A DNA stretch of 6,824 bases. It comes from Candidatus Poribacteria bacterium (lineage in GTDB: Bacteria; Poribacteria; WGA-4E; WGA-3G). Under the pieces are notes generated by a model that worked only from the letters and a program-made list of their open reading frames with translations, did not search any database and was not told the origin of the DNA. Positions 1-6,717 of the stretch are shown one piece after another. A program made the translations under genes and the position numbers. Position 1 is the first letter of the stretch. Each line of letters starts with the position of its first letter. The stretch is taken from positions 1 to 6,824 of the forward strand of contig VYFM01000130.1 in assembly GCA_009842375.1 (NCBI GenBank), read 5' to 3'.

Positions 1-82
1 GGTCGGAGCGAGCAAAGCGACCTCCGACATGGGTAACCCACTGAAATCTTATGTGTCGGAGGTCGCTACGCTCACTCCGACC
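1..82. repeat. REP-like inverted pair of palindromic repeats
   Basis: Two 28-bp arms, at 1-28 and 55-82, are inverted copies of each other and match at 25 of 28 positions by my count. Each arm is itself a hairpin: GTCGGAG at 2-8 pairs with CTCCGAC at 22-28, and the same holds in the second arm. The 26-bp spacer contains the small palindrome TGGGTAACCCA at 30-40. The left arm starts at the window edge, so the element may extend further. It looks like a dispersed REP-type intergenic repeat; it could instead act as a bidirectional terminator or mRNA stabiliser 3' of permease A, but there is no T-tract next to it. Copy number cannot be judged from one window. Confidence 0.75.
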
Positions 83-349
83 TACAGTTTATTATGATAA
101 TTTATCAATTAGAAATGGTATTAGATTGTATGCAATTTCTCTTACTGATGTCATCCTACTGAAAAGAAATAAAATAATGGCAGGTTCTTTTATGTGAATG
201 ATAGTATAATATTCTACCCTATCTCACTATGCTTCTTAGGACTGAAATAACGGACAGGGACATACAGTCGTACCTACTATATGAATTTACTTGGGGGCAA
301 ACAATAAGGTAATTTTTAACTCTCGGATTTCAGAAATACACCTTACAAA
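83..349. other. Intergenic stretch without recognised features
   Basis: AT-rich sequence between the inverted repeat and the stop codon of permease A. I see no convincing ORF, RNA gene or terminator. A weak 6-bp inverted repeat (TAAGGT at 305-310, ACCTTA at 340-345) lies just after the permease stop codon, but its loop is 29 nt and no T-run follows on the minus strand. Confidence 0.5.
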
Positions 350-1651
350 TTATTCTGTACGAAGTGCTTCAATAGGGGATAGTGAAGACGCTTTAATAGC
401 AGGATACAACCCAAATGATATACCAATTAATGCGGAGAACGATATTGATATTAAGACCCATTGCGTTGAAACCACAGATGGCCATTCAGGAACAACTTTT
501 GCGATTTTGACAGCGAGAAGTGCCATACCTTGTCCAGCGAAAATACCTAAACCAATACCTAATAGTCCTCCTACACTACACAGCACAACCGCCTCCATTA
601 AAAACTGTGTTAGAATATCAAGTCGTTTTGCACCCAGTGCCTTTCGCAGTCCTATTTCACGTGTCCGCTCACTGACAGCAACAAGCATCATATTCATGAT
701 GCCGATACCACCCACCAGCAGTGAGAATCCAGCGATACTTCCAAGAGCAATCTTGATAACCTTGCTGATTTTCTCCAACTGAGCCATACCTTCACGCATA
801 TCAAAAATATTGATAAAGTCATCTTGGTTTCTGTGACGTTTTCGTATGACCGATTTTACCTCTTCAATCGCTTTTGGAACATGCTCAACGGATTTGGCGT
901 ATACGACAATATCCTGAACCCTATCATTCCCAGTAAAACGTTCTTGTGTTGTTGTCAGTGGCATAAACACAAGTCTATCATAACTCCAACCGAATCGGAG
1001 ACTTCTCCCTCTCGGTGCCATAGTACCTACAATTGTGAATCGTTCTGTGTAACGTTTCCTATCTCTGCGTCCATAACGGTCGTAACGTCCTTCTCCTCTG
1101 GCAATTTTTATTTCCTGTCCTATAGGAGATTGTTCTCCGAACAAATCAGTAGCCAACTCATCACCCAATACGCAGATAGTTGCTGCATTTTCCACATCTT
1201 CGTCTGTAATAAATCGTCCTTCTTTAAGTTTCCAATCCATAGCAGTATGATAGGTTGCATCTACACCATTATATCCAGCACGGGTTTCTCTTCCTCTTGC
1301 AGCTTGAATTAAGGCACCTCTCCATTCCGGTATCCTTGGAGTCACTGCGATTACTGATGGACATTCCGCTGCAATTGCAATGACATCACCATATTTCATA
1401 TATTTATTACTACGAATTCTTCTCCAACTTGTCCCTACCCTTTTATACCATGTGCGGTAGATTGTAAATTGATTGGCACCACCCAATTTTTGAGCATCCC
1501 GTAGGACTATCTCTTTTGCACCATCACCGATTGAGATCATAGCAAGGACGGAGGCAACACCAATGATGATACCAAGCATCGTTAGCAATGAACGCATTTT
1601 ATTTGAACGAATAGCGGTAATCCCAACAAATATTCCTTCTAATAATCGCAT
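350..1651 (-). CDS. MacB/FtsX-type ABC transporter permease (paralogue A)
   Basis: Inner-membrane permease subunit of the MacB/LolC/FtsX class (type VII ABC systems), 433 aa. By family knowledge such proteins carry no ATPase domain and need a separate LolD/MacB-like ATPase to drive mechanotransmission across the periplasm. The N-terminus has a short cytoplasmic helix and TM1 at about residues 19-42 (LLTMLGIIIGVASVLAM), followed by a MacB_PCD-like periplasmic domain at about 43-295. The FtsX domain has TM2 at about 301-326 (GGIGIMNMMLVAVSERT), the coupling-helix signature ERTREIGLRKALGA at 328-341, and TM3 and TM4 at about 350-375 and 397-420. It ends with the typical SPIEALR motif. The ATG start is supported by GGTGAG five bases upstream. 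It lies 161 bp downstream of its close paralogue. Substrate is unknown: lipoprotein, lipid, peptide or antibiotic export are all possible. No ATPase or MacA-like partner is encoded nearby. Confidence 0.93.
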   Translation of the reverse strand: MRLLEGIFVGITAIRSNKMRSLLTMLGIIIGVASVLAMISIGDGAKEIVLRDAQKLGGANQFTIYRTWYKRVGTSWRRIRSNKYMKYGDVIAIAAECPSVIAVTPRIPEWRGALIQAARGRETRAGYNGVDATYHTAMDWKLKEGRFITDEDVENAATICVLGDELATDLFGEQSPIGQEIKIARGEGRYDRYGRRDRKRYTERFTIVGTMAPRGRSLRFGWSYDRLVFMPLTTTQERFTGNDRVQDIVVYAKSVEHVPKAIEEVKSVIRKRHRNQDDFINIFDMREGMAQLEKISKVIKIALGSIAGFSLLVGGIGIMNMMLVAVSERTREIGLRKALGAKRLDILTQFLMEAVVLCSVGGLLGIGLGIFAGQGMALLAVKIAKVVPEWPSVVSTQWVLISISFSALIGISFGLYPAIKASSLSPIEALRTE

Positions 1652-1720
1652 ACCATCTCACCATCCAAGTTTAGAATCTTACTGTGATATATCGGGAAAT
1701 ATAGAACAAATACACTTGTT

Positions 1721-1760
1721 TATGAATTAAGACGTAATCTGAGTAATCGGTTTATAAAAA
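1721..1760 (-). promoter_or_regulatory. Upstream block shared with paralogue B
   Basis: This block starts 70 bp upstream of the permease A start codon and aligns with 3152-3192 upstream of permease B. Both share TATGAATTAA, then ACGT, TGAG and GGTTTA on the plus strand, with small indels; roughly 29 positions match by hand alignment. Conservation outside the coding regions suggests either the shared remains of the duplicated promoter or a retained regulatory site. I cannot define convincing -35 and -10 boxes within it. Confidence 0.4.
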
Positions 1761-1812
1761 ATGGGTTAAACTCAGTATATGGAAAAGGAAGACATTTATA
1801 TTGTACTGGTGC

Positions 1813-3114
1813 TCACTCTTTTCGGAGTGCTTCTATTGGAGATAAAATTGAGGCTTTTATGGCAGAATATAAACCAAATGATACACCAATTGTCCCTGAG
1901 AATAAAACTGAAATTAAGATCCACTTGGTTGAGACAACAGATGGCCATTCTGGAACTATCTGCGCGATTTTGACAGCAATAACAGATAAACCTTCTCCAA
2001 GGAAAATCCCTATACAAATCCCAATAATTCCAGCAACTGTACACATCACCACAGACTCTATCAGAAATTGTAGCATTATGTCAAAAGGTTTGGCACCAAG
2101 TGCTTTCCTTAATCCGATCTCACGTGTCCGTTCAGTAACAGTGACCAACATCATATTCATAATACCGATTCCGCCAACCAGAAGTGAAAACCCCGCAATG
2201 CTACCGAGTGCAATTTTTATCATCTTGCTTATTTTTTCTAATTCTCTTATACCCTTTCGCATCTCAAAGATTTTAACAAATTTATCTTCACCGTTGTGTC
2301 GTTTTCGGATGACTTCTCTAACTTCTTCTACTGCTTTGGGGACATCATCAACGGTATTTGCATATACCACTATTTGCTCTATATGATCGTTACCAGTGAC
2401 ACGTTGTTGTGTTGTTGATATTGGAACAAAGACTACACTATCAAAACTCCAACCGAAACGTAGACTTCTACCTCTCGGTGTCATAGTACCAACAACAGTG
2501 TAGCGTTCGGTTAATCGACGGTTTCGTCTCTTTCCCCGATGATTGTAATACTTCACGTTCCGCGCTATTTTTATCTCCTGACCCAGTGGAGATTTCCTAC
2601 CAAATAAATCTGATGCGACTTCGTCACCAAGTACACATATTCTTGTGGCATTTTTGACATCTTCATCGGTAATGAATCGTCCTTCATGTAGTTTCCAGTC
2701 CATAGCCGATAGAAATGAGGAATCTATTCCATGATATCCAGCACGACTTTCGTTGCCATTTGGGGATTGAAATAACATACCTTTCCAATTTGCTATTCTT
2801 GGTGTAACCACACTCACCGATGGGCATTCCGCTTCAATTGCAAGCACATCGTCATAGTTCAGATATTCCTTCGTACGAATCGGAATATTGTGTTTCCCCA
2901 GTTTTTCAGTCTTTCTTCGATATATGGTAAATTGATTTGCTCCACCTAGTTTTTGTACATCTTGTAGTACCACCTCTTTTGCACCATCACCGATTGCTAT
3001 CACTGCGAGTACAGATGCAATTCCAATAATTATTCCCAGCATAGTCAATAGAGTTCGCATTTTGTTTGCCCGGATTGCAGCGAACCCTATTAATATACCA
3101 TCAATTAAACTCAT
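1813..3114 (-). CDS. MacB/FtsX-type ABC transporter permease (paralogue B)
   Basis: Second 433-aa stand-alone MacB/FtsX permease, aligning without gaps to the downstream copy; I count about 292 of 433 identical residues (67%). Same architecture: TM1 at about 19-42, MacB_PCD-like periplasmic domain, then the FtsX domain with GGIGIMNMMLVTVTERT and REIGLRKALGAK, and C-terminal SPIEALR. The membrane and coupling segments are nearly invariant between the copies. Divergence is concentrated in the periplasmic domain, notably residues 67-89 (after QFTIYR) and 196-210, where the basic stretches differ. The start ATG follows a purine-rich GAGAAGG. An intrinsic terminator lies upstream, after the preceding gene, so this gene should have its own promoter. 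By family analogy the two copies could form a heterodimeric permease (as LolC/LolE do) or act as separate homodimers; the sequence cannot decide. Partner ATPase not seen. Confidence 0.93.
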   Translation of the reverse strand: MSLIDGILIGFAAIRANKMRTLLTMLGIIIGIASVLAVIAIGDGAKEVVLQDVQKLGGANQFTIYRRKTEKLGKHNIPIRTKEYLNYDDVLAIEAECPSVSVVTPRIANWKGMLFQSPNGNESRAGYHGIDSSFLSAMDWKLHEGRFITDEDVKNATRICVLGDEVASDLFGRKSPLGQEIKIARNVKYYNHRGKRRNRRLTERYTVVGTMTPRGRSLRFGWSFDSVVFVPISTTQQRVTGNDHIEQIVVYANTVDDVPKAVEEVREVIRKRHNGEDKFVKIFEMRKGIRELEKISKMIKIALGSIAGFSLLVGGIGIMNMMLVTVTERTREIGLRKALGAKPFDIMLQFLIESVVMCTVAGIIGICIGIFLGEGLSVIAVKIAQIVPEWPSVVSTKWILISVLFSGTIGVSFGLYSAIKASILSPIEALRKE

Positions 3115-3151
3115 ACCACCTTCTCAACTTTCGTTTATCATTACGCAAAAA

Positions 3152-3192
3152 TATGAATTAAACGTTATTGAGAAGAATTGGTTTAATCAAAA
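3152..3192 (-). promoter_or_regulatory. Upstream block shared with paralogue A
   Basis: This block starts 38 bp upstream of the permease B start codon and matches the block at 1721-1760 (shared TATGAATTAA, ACGT, TGAG, GGTTTA). It sits between the terminator of the preceding gene and the permease, which is where a promoter is required. A possible minus-strand -35 (TTGATT) with TAACGT 17 bp on is too weak to call as a promoter. Confidence 0.4.
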
Positions 3193-3222
3193 GTCGTAGA
3201 TATGATAGGAATATATGGAGAT

Positions 3223-3250
3223 AAAAAAGGCGGATATAGGAATCCGCCTT
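3223..3250 (-). terminator. Rho-independent terminator after the toroid-protein gene
   Basis: A perfect 9-bp stem, AAGGCGGAT (3227-3235) and ATCCGCCTT (3242-3250), has a 6-nt loop. On the minus strand it is followed by a run of Ts (A-run at 3223-3228 on the plus strand). It begins 22 nt after the stop codon of the gene at 3273-4403 and should end that transcript before the permease genes. On the plus strand the stem is preceded by the A-run but not followed by a T-run, so it works best for minus-strand transcription. Confidence 0.9.
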
Positions 3251-3272
3251 ATGAGGTGAGTTAGGTTTAGTA

Positions 3273-4403
3273 TTATTTAGGATAGGCTGTATCAAGAGAG
3301 AGAATTGCGTAACTGGTTGCTAATACGGGAAGTGCTTCCATCCAACGACTATTTTCATTCATCCAAGATCCATCTGACTTTTGCACATCAATCAATTTTT
3401 CAGCAAGTTCTTGGTACCAATCGTGAGAGACACCTTTTGCGTCAGTAATGGTGTCCTTTCCATATAGACGCAAGGCTTTTGCCATGGTGTGATAGTTGTA
3501 GTATAGTCCTTGTGCACCCATACCGTAGTTTTCCTCTACGGTAAAATGATTACTTATCCATTTGACAGCAGCTTGTACACGGTCGTCATTCTTATCCACA
3601 TTTGCGTATATGAAACTCAACAAACCTGCGTAGGTCATACTGGCATAAGATCGTGGACTTCCGGCTTCGTCCGTACCAGCTTTGCTTTCACCATCTGGCG
3701 AATAGATAAATCCACCATCGTTGCCAGACCAAGGTTGGTCGTTGCTTTCACTGCGGTTTTGTGTGCGTTCAAGGAATTTTATCGCTTTGTTCCAGACTTC
3801 ATCATCGTCGGAACCGCTTTCTTTTAATGCTTGGATAGCAAGGTTGAGATTTGAAAGATCATGCACAGATTCACGACTACCGTAGCCGATACCTCCGTAA
3901 TATACACTTTCTTCATCTTGCACTTGTAAGCTCTTTAGAAATCCTTGTGCCTTTTTGATGACTTTTTCATATTTCATTGGATTCGCAGTTGAAGAGAGTG
4001 CCATTACAGAAATGGCAGTATTGTAGTTTGGTAAAGCAGGTTGTTTTGTAGCATCATATATCGCACCGTTTTCCTGCTGCATTGCGATTAAACGATCAAT
4101 TGCTTTTTGGATAAATGGATGCTTTTCGTCAGAGTATTTTTTTTGCGGATGTCGTAAAAATGCAGTGATTGCGAGTGCGGTTATTCCGGGATGCCCCTCT
4201 CCAGGTGCCATCTCAAACAGACCGTCTTCTCCTTGTTGAGTCTTAAGCCACTCTAATCCTTTGTCAATACTTGTTATGACGCGTTTGTTTAAGTCGTGGT
4301 ATTTTGACACGTTTTCCACTTTATGTGAATCTGCGTTGATGTGTAGGGTGATACTGACCATCAATATCACGAGTATAAACCCGACTATGTTTTTCAGTTT
4401 CAT
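3273..4403 (-). CDS. Secreted prenyltransferase/squalene-oxidase-repeat (alpha/alpha-toroid) protein
   Basis: A 376-aa protein with an N-terminal signal peptide (MKLKN, then hydrophobic residues 6-22; likely cleavage near INA-DS around residue 24), so probably periplasmic or extracellular. The mature part carries repeats of the squalene cyclase/prenyltransferase-beta type, each a helix followed by a Q..DG turn: WLKTQQGEDGLF (52-63), LIAMQQENGAIYD (105-117), FLKSLQVQ (155-162), FLERTQ then NDGGFIY (210-234) and LIDVQKSDGSW (337-347). This predicts an alpha/alpha toroid. I find neither the DxDD motif of squalene-hopene cyclases nor any cysteine, so the zinc site of protein prenyltransferases is absent; a classical enzymatic role in either reaction is unlikely. 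Function unknown. The start is backed by a strong AGGAG motif and a promoter directly upstream; a terminator follows. Confidence 0.88.
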   Translation of the reverse strand: MKLKNIVGFILVILMVSITLHINADSHKVENVSKYHDLNKRVITSIDKGLEWLKTQQGEDGLFEMAPGEGHPGITALAITAFLRHPQKKYSDEKHPFIQKAIDRLIAMQQENGAIYDATKQPALPNYNTAISVMALSSTANPMKYEKVIKKAQGFLKSLQVQDEESVYYGGIGYGSRESVHDLSNLNLAIQALKESGSDDDEVWNKAIKFLERTQNRSESNDQPWSGNDGGFIYSPDGESKAGTDEAGSPRSYASMTYAGLLSFIYANVDKNDDRVQAAVKWISNHFTVEENYGMGAQGLYYNYHTMAKALRLYGKDTITDAKGVSHDWYQELAEKLIDVQKSDGSWMNENSRWMEALPVLATSYAILSLDTAYPK

Positions 4404-4423
4404 TTGTCTCTCCTCTCAATATG

Positions 4424-4452
4424 ATGATATATGGTAGCAAGTACTATGCCAA
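4424..4452 (-). promoter_or_regulatory. Sigma70-like promoter for the toroid-protein gene
   Basis: On the minus strand, TTGGCA (4447-4452) and TATCAT (4424-4429) are separated by exactly 17 bp; each box matches the housekeeping consensus at five of six positions. The predicted transcription start falls about 14 nt before the ATG at 4403, leaving a very short leader that still includes the GAGGAG ribosome binding site. Confidence 0.5.
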
Positions 4453-4521
4453 CATTAATTCACTGTCTAAGTTGCGGTACAATAGGTATTTCATAGTCAA
4501 GAGATAAATATTATGTCACAT

Positions 4522-4551
4522 TTTGAACAGCAGTGTTCACAATTTGAACAC
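4522..4551. promoter_or_regulatory. Operator-like cluster of three TGAACA half-sites
   Basis: TGAACA at 4524-4529, its reverse complement TGTTCA at 4534-4539, and TGAACA again at 4545-4550 start 10 and 11 bp apart, about one helical turn. The last two form a perfect 7-bp inverted repeat (GTGTTCA, 5-bp centre, TGAACAC at 4533-4551); the first two form a 6-bp one with a 4-bp centre. An 8-bp direct repeat TTTGAACA occurs at 4522 and 4543. It lies about 70 bp upstream of the predicted -35 box of the toroid-protein gene, where an activator could bind. It could instead be a weak hairpin 3' of the oxidoreductase gene, but no T-tract follows. Confidence 0.4.
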
Positions 4552-4589
4552 TTGATAATGAACTTAATCGGGTTTATTCTACAAATGCA

Positions 4590-5624
4590 TTAGAATTTAA
4601 CAGTTTCACCAGTTTCAGCGGATTGCATCGCTGCATCATAAACCTGCATAACTCTTCGCATTTCCTCAGGTTTAACAACCAAGTCCGCGCCATTGTTCAG
4701 CACATCTGCGATATTCTGGTAGTAAGACTTCCATGTTCCACGTACACTCTCAACTACAAGTTCTCGATGTTCACCACCCGCTGCTGTCCAGACTTTAGCA
4801 TAGTTTGCTGGATCTTCTTCAGCAGAATCAATGTCTCCATCACGCATTGGACCTTCTTGTGGATCCAAACCGTATTTGATTAGACCGCCTTCGTCACCGA
4901 CAATATACCATCGCGGTTTTTCCGCTTTAGATAGATTGCTAATCTCAATTTGATAACGAACATCGTCTTCAAACTTAATGATTAGGTGACCATAATTGCC
5001 AATATCGGTGTCCCATTTTGTGTTGTAGTGAATATAACAAAATACTGATTCAACAGGTGCTTGTCCAAACTGTAGTGCCTGATCAACGAAGTGTGCGGGC
5101 CAATCATAAAGGATACCCCCACTTTGACTTTTTACGCCGCGCCAACCACCCGGTGCGCCATATCGCATAATCGCCACTTGAAAGAGATACGGTGTTCCAA
5201 GCAATCCATCAGCAATCACTTTTTTCACGGTAAGGTAATCCCAATCCCAACGGCGATTATGGAACACGCTGAGTAGGACATCGTTGCGTTCGCTTGCTTC
5301 AATCATTGCCTCTGCTTCAGCTTCGTTCATCGCCATGATTTTATCTGAGACGAGATGTTTTCCACCATCCATAGCTTTGATACCAAGTTCAGCATGTGTA
5401 TCATGGGGTGTAGCAAGTACAACGAGATCAACATTGTCATCTGCAATTACTTCATCAATCGTTTTGTATATCTGTGCATCAGGATATGCTTCGCGTGCGG
5501 CTTCACGACGTTCATCGTTACGGGTTGCAATTGCATATAGATTTAACCCATCTGCTAAACCAACAAGATAGGAGTGAAATGCTCGTCCGGCATATCCATA
5601 ACCAATAACAGCGGTATTTATCAT
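4590..5624 (-). CDS. Gfo/Idh/MocA-family NAD(P)-dependent oxidoreductase
   Basis: Cytoplasmic dehydrogenase of 344 aa, close to the usual length for the family. The N-terminal Rossmann fold has the GYGYAG nucleotide-binding loop (8-13), and DLVVLATPHDTHAELGIKAM (66-85) is the typical second half. The family's EKP motif appears as SDK (93-95): the catalytic lysine (K95) is kept, but Glu is Asp and the proline is replaced by Ile. HNRRWD (122-127) is typical of the subgroup around YdgJ/IolW-like scyllo-inositol dehydrogenases. In the C-terminal domain GGILYDWPAHFVDQ (169-182) supplies the conserved Asp174 and His178 of the substrate site. The likely substrate is a sugar, inositol or similar cyclic polyol, but the exact one cannot be told. 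The start ATG follows AAAGGA. The gene lies 44 bp after the DUF547 gene and may be read from the same transcript. Confidence 0.93.
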   Translation of the reverse strand: MINTAVIGYGYAGRAFHSYLVGLADGLNLYAIATRNDERREAAREAYPDAQIYKTIDEVIADDNVDLVVLATPHDTHAELGIKAMDGGKHLVSDKIMAMNEAEAEAMIEASERNDVLLSVFHNRRWDWDYLTVKKVIADGLLGTPYLFQVAIMRYGAPGGWRGVKSQSGGILYDWPAHFVDQALQFGQAPVESVFCYIHYNTKWDTDIGNYGHLIIKFEDDVRYQIEISNLSKAEKPRWYIVGDEGGLIKYGLDPQEGPMRDGDIDSAEEDPANYAKVWTAAGGEHRELVVESVRGTWKSYYQNIADVLNNGADLVVKPEEMRRVMQVYDAAMQSAETGETVKF

Positions 5625-5668
5625 AAGTCCTTTCGATGTCGGTGTAATGGTTCACCAACAAATTCCTT

Positions 5669-6463
5669 TCATTTTTTATCGTTTAGTGTCCAATCATAGT
5701 CTAAATAGTGAAACTTTACATCTTTTGATAACACAAAGTCTGCATCTTCAGTAGGTAGATAATCTGCGAGAAAATCTGCAACACCCTCATAGCCTTCGGT
5801 AAAATCTTTCTTATACCACTTGAATATCTTTGAGAGATACACGCGTCGTTTCGCGCGGTCTAATTTAACCTTATCTGGATCGGTTATAAATTTGAGCGTA
5901 ACAGCATCTAATTGTTCTTCTATTGTTTCTGGAAGATAGACGGTGTTCTCTATAGGTGGACAACTTTTAGAGGCACATACGATGGCAAAATGCGCGCGAG
6001 GATCAACAAACTCTTTGCGAATGATGTCGTGTTCTATATGATTGAGTGTATAGGTTTTCCCAGCAGCCTGAAACTTTAGTCGAGAGAAGAACCCCCCGAA
6101 TAACTTTACTTTCCTCACGCTTTTCGTAGGATAATGGTCGATAACGCCTTTTATGACAAGCGCGTTATAGGCATTTATCCAAAAAGCAAATTGTGTGTTA
6201 AAATCCATTTCAGCAAGATTTGCTACTGCCAATTGGTCTAAATACTTCTCAAATTTATCTGGATTTGCTTTCAGTTTTGCATAGTCAACCATGCCATTTT
6301 CAACATGTTCTTGTAATACCTGATTGAACAGATCGTGAGAGAGCGGGGTGTCTGATGTCTGCGTCTCTTCACGCGAATCAGCTTCAACTCGGTAGTGATA
6401 TTGGAAGATCACGCTGAGTATGGATAGTAGTAATAGGCTGCCAATGAGTATACGGTTTTTCAT
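5669..6463 (-). CDS. Exported DUF547-domain protein
   Basis: A 264-aa protein with an N-terminal hydrophobic segment (residues 5-20) after MKNR; cleavage near VEA-DS (about residue 28) or retention as a membrane anchor would put it in the periplasm or at the envelope. The rest is a DUF547 domain with its hallmark motifs in order: FWINAYNALVIKGV (94-107), TLNHIEHDIIRKEF (139-152), FAIVCASKSCPP (159-170, two cysteines at 163 and 168), LSKIFKWYKKDF (210-221), and near the end YLDYDWTLN (253-261). No biochemical activity is established for this family as far as I know; conserved Cys, His and Glu residues have led to speculation about a hydrolase-like role. The start ATG is preceded by GAGGA about nine bases upstream. 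It is first in the right-to-left gene order, with repeats and a possible promoter upstream. Confidence 0.92.
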   Translation of the reverse strand: MKNRILIGSLLLLSILSVIFQYHYRVEADSREETQTSDTPLSHDLFNQVLQEHVENGMVDYAKLKANPDKFEKYLDQLAVANLAEMDFNTQFAFWINAYNALVIKGVIDHYPTKSVRKVKLFGGFFSRLKFQAAGKTYTLNHIEHDIIRKEFVDPRAHFAIVCASKSCPPIENTVYLPETIEEQLDAVTLKFITDPDKVKLDRAKRRVYLSKIFKWYKKDFTEGYEGVADFLADYLPTEDADFVLSKDVKFHYLDYDWTLNDKK

Positions 6464-6488
6464 TGTGGTATGTCCTCGCTTTGCATCT

Positions 6489-6497
6489 ATTTTAGCA
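6489..6497 (-). promoter_or_regulatory. Possible extended -10 promoter for the DUF547 gene
   Basis: The minus strand reads TGCTAAAAT here, which fits an extended -10 element (TGn plus TAAAAT, five of six to consensus). It would start transcription about 19 nt before the DUF547 ATG. No good -35 box lies at the expected distance. Confidence 0.3.
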
Positions 6498-6536
6498 CAT
6501 AACTACATTTTCTGCAGGTAAAAGTGTGTAGCCATG

Positions 6537-6659
6537 GTTATTTATAGTAAAGTCAATAATTGACATTTCAGCGATTGCGGAGACCGCCTCCTCGTAGGGG
6601 CGAGGTTCCCTCACCCGCTGTTAAGTGTTTCATTAATTCTGAAATCCACTATAAATAAC
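6537..6659. mobile_element. MITE-like element with 12-bp terminal inverted repeats
   Basis: GTTATTTATAGT (6537-6548) and its exact reverse complement ACTATAAATAAC (6648-6659) bound a 123-bp non-coding segment. A second matching pair lies inside: ATTTCAG (6565-6571) and CTGAAAT (6639-6645). The right arm has 2 bp between the two blocks and the left arm has 16 bp, including the small palindrome TCAATAATTGA, as if the left arm gained an insert. The centre is GC-rich with a GCGG-AGA-CCGC hairpin (6577-6587) and a CCTC/GAGG pairing. No transposase ORF is present and I see no clear target-site duplication. It could be a MITE moved by a transposase elsewhere, or a folded dispersed intergenic repeat. 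Confidence 0.55.
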
Positions 6660-6717
6660 GTGAGTTTTCTTAAAGATCGTAACTCGCAGAAAAGAATGTT
6701 TTATACATATCTAAACA

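Noticed and set aside
1..82. CRISPR-like repeat pair
   Set aside because: The two copies are inverted rather than direct and there are only two, so this is not an array.
305..345. Possible terminator after permease A
   Set aside because: A 6-bp stem with a 29-nt loop and no following T-tract is not convincing.
291..782. Plus-strand ORF of 163 codons
   Set aside because: It lies antisense to the C-terminal half of permease A, has low-complexity Ile/Pro/Ser-rich composition and no recognisable domain; it is a shadow of the real gene.
1761..1812. Possible terminator after permease B
   Set aside because: There is a T-run on the minus strand, but the only pairing (GTTTA with TAAAC) spans the T-run itself and is too weak.
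1796..2044. Minus-strand ORF of 82 codons overlapping permease B in another frame
   Set aside because: Fully explained by the well-supported permease reading frame; no ribosome binding site or domain.
1859..2386. Plus-strand ORF of 175 codons
   Set aside because: Antisense to permease B; its similarity to the shadow ORF at 291-782 simply mirrors the paralogy of the two permeases.
5284..5571. Plus-strand ORF of 95 codons, Ala/Ser/Arg-rich
   Set aside because: Antisense to the Rossmann domain of the oxidoreductase and typical of codon-bias shadows.
6560..6565. Perfect TTGACA box on the plus strand within the MITE-like element
   Set aside because: No -10-like hexamer occurs 16-18 bp downstream, where the sequence becomes GC-rich, and no plus-strand gene follows in the window.
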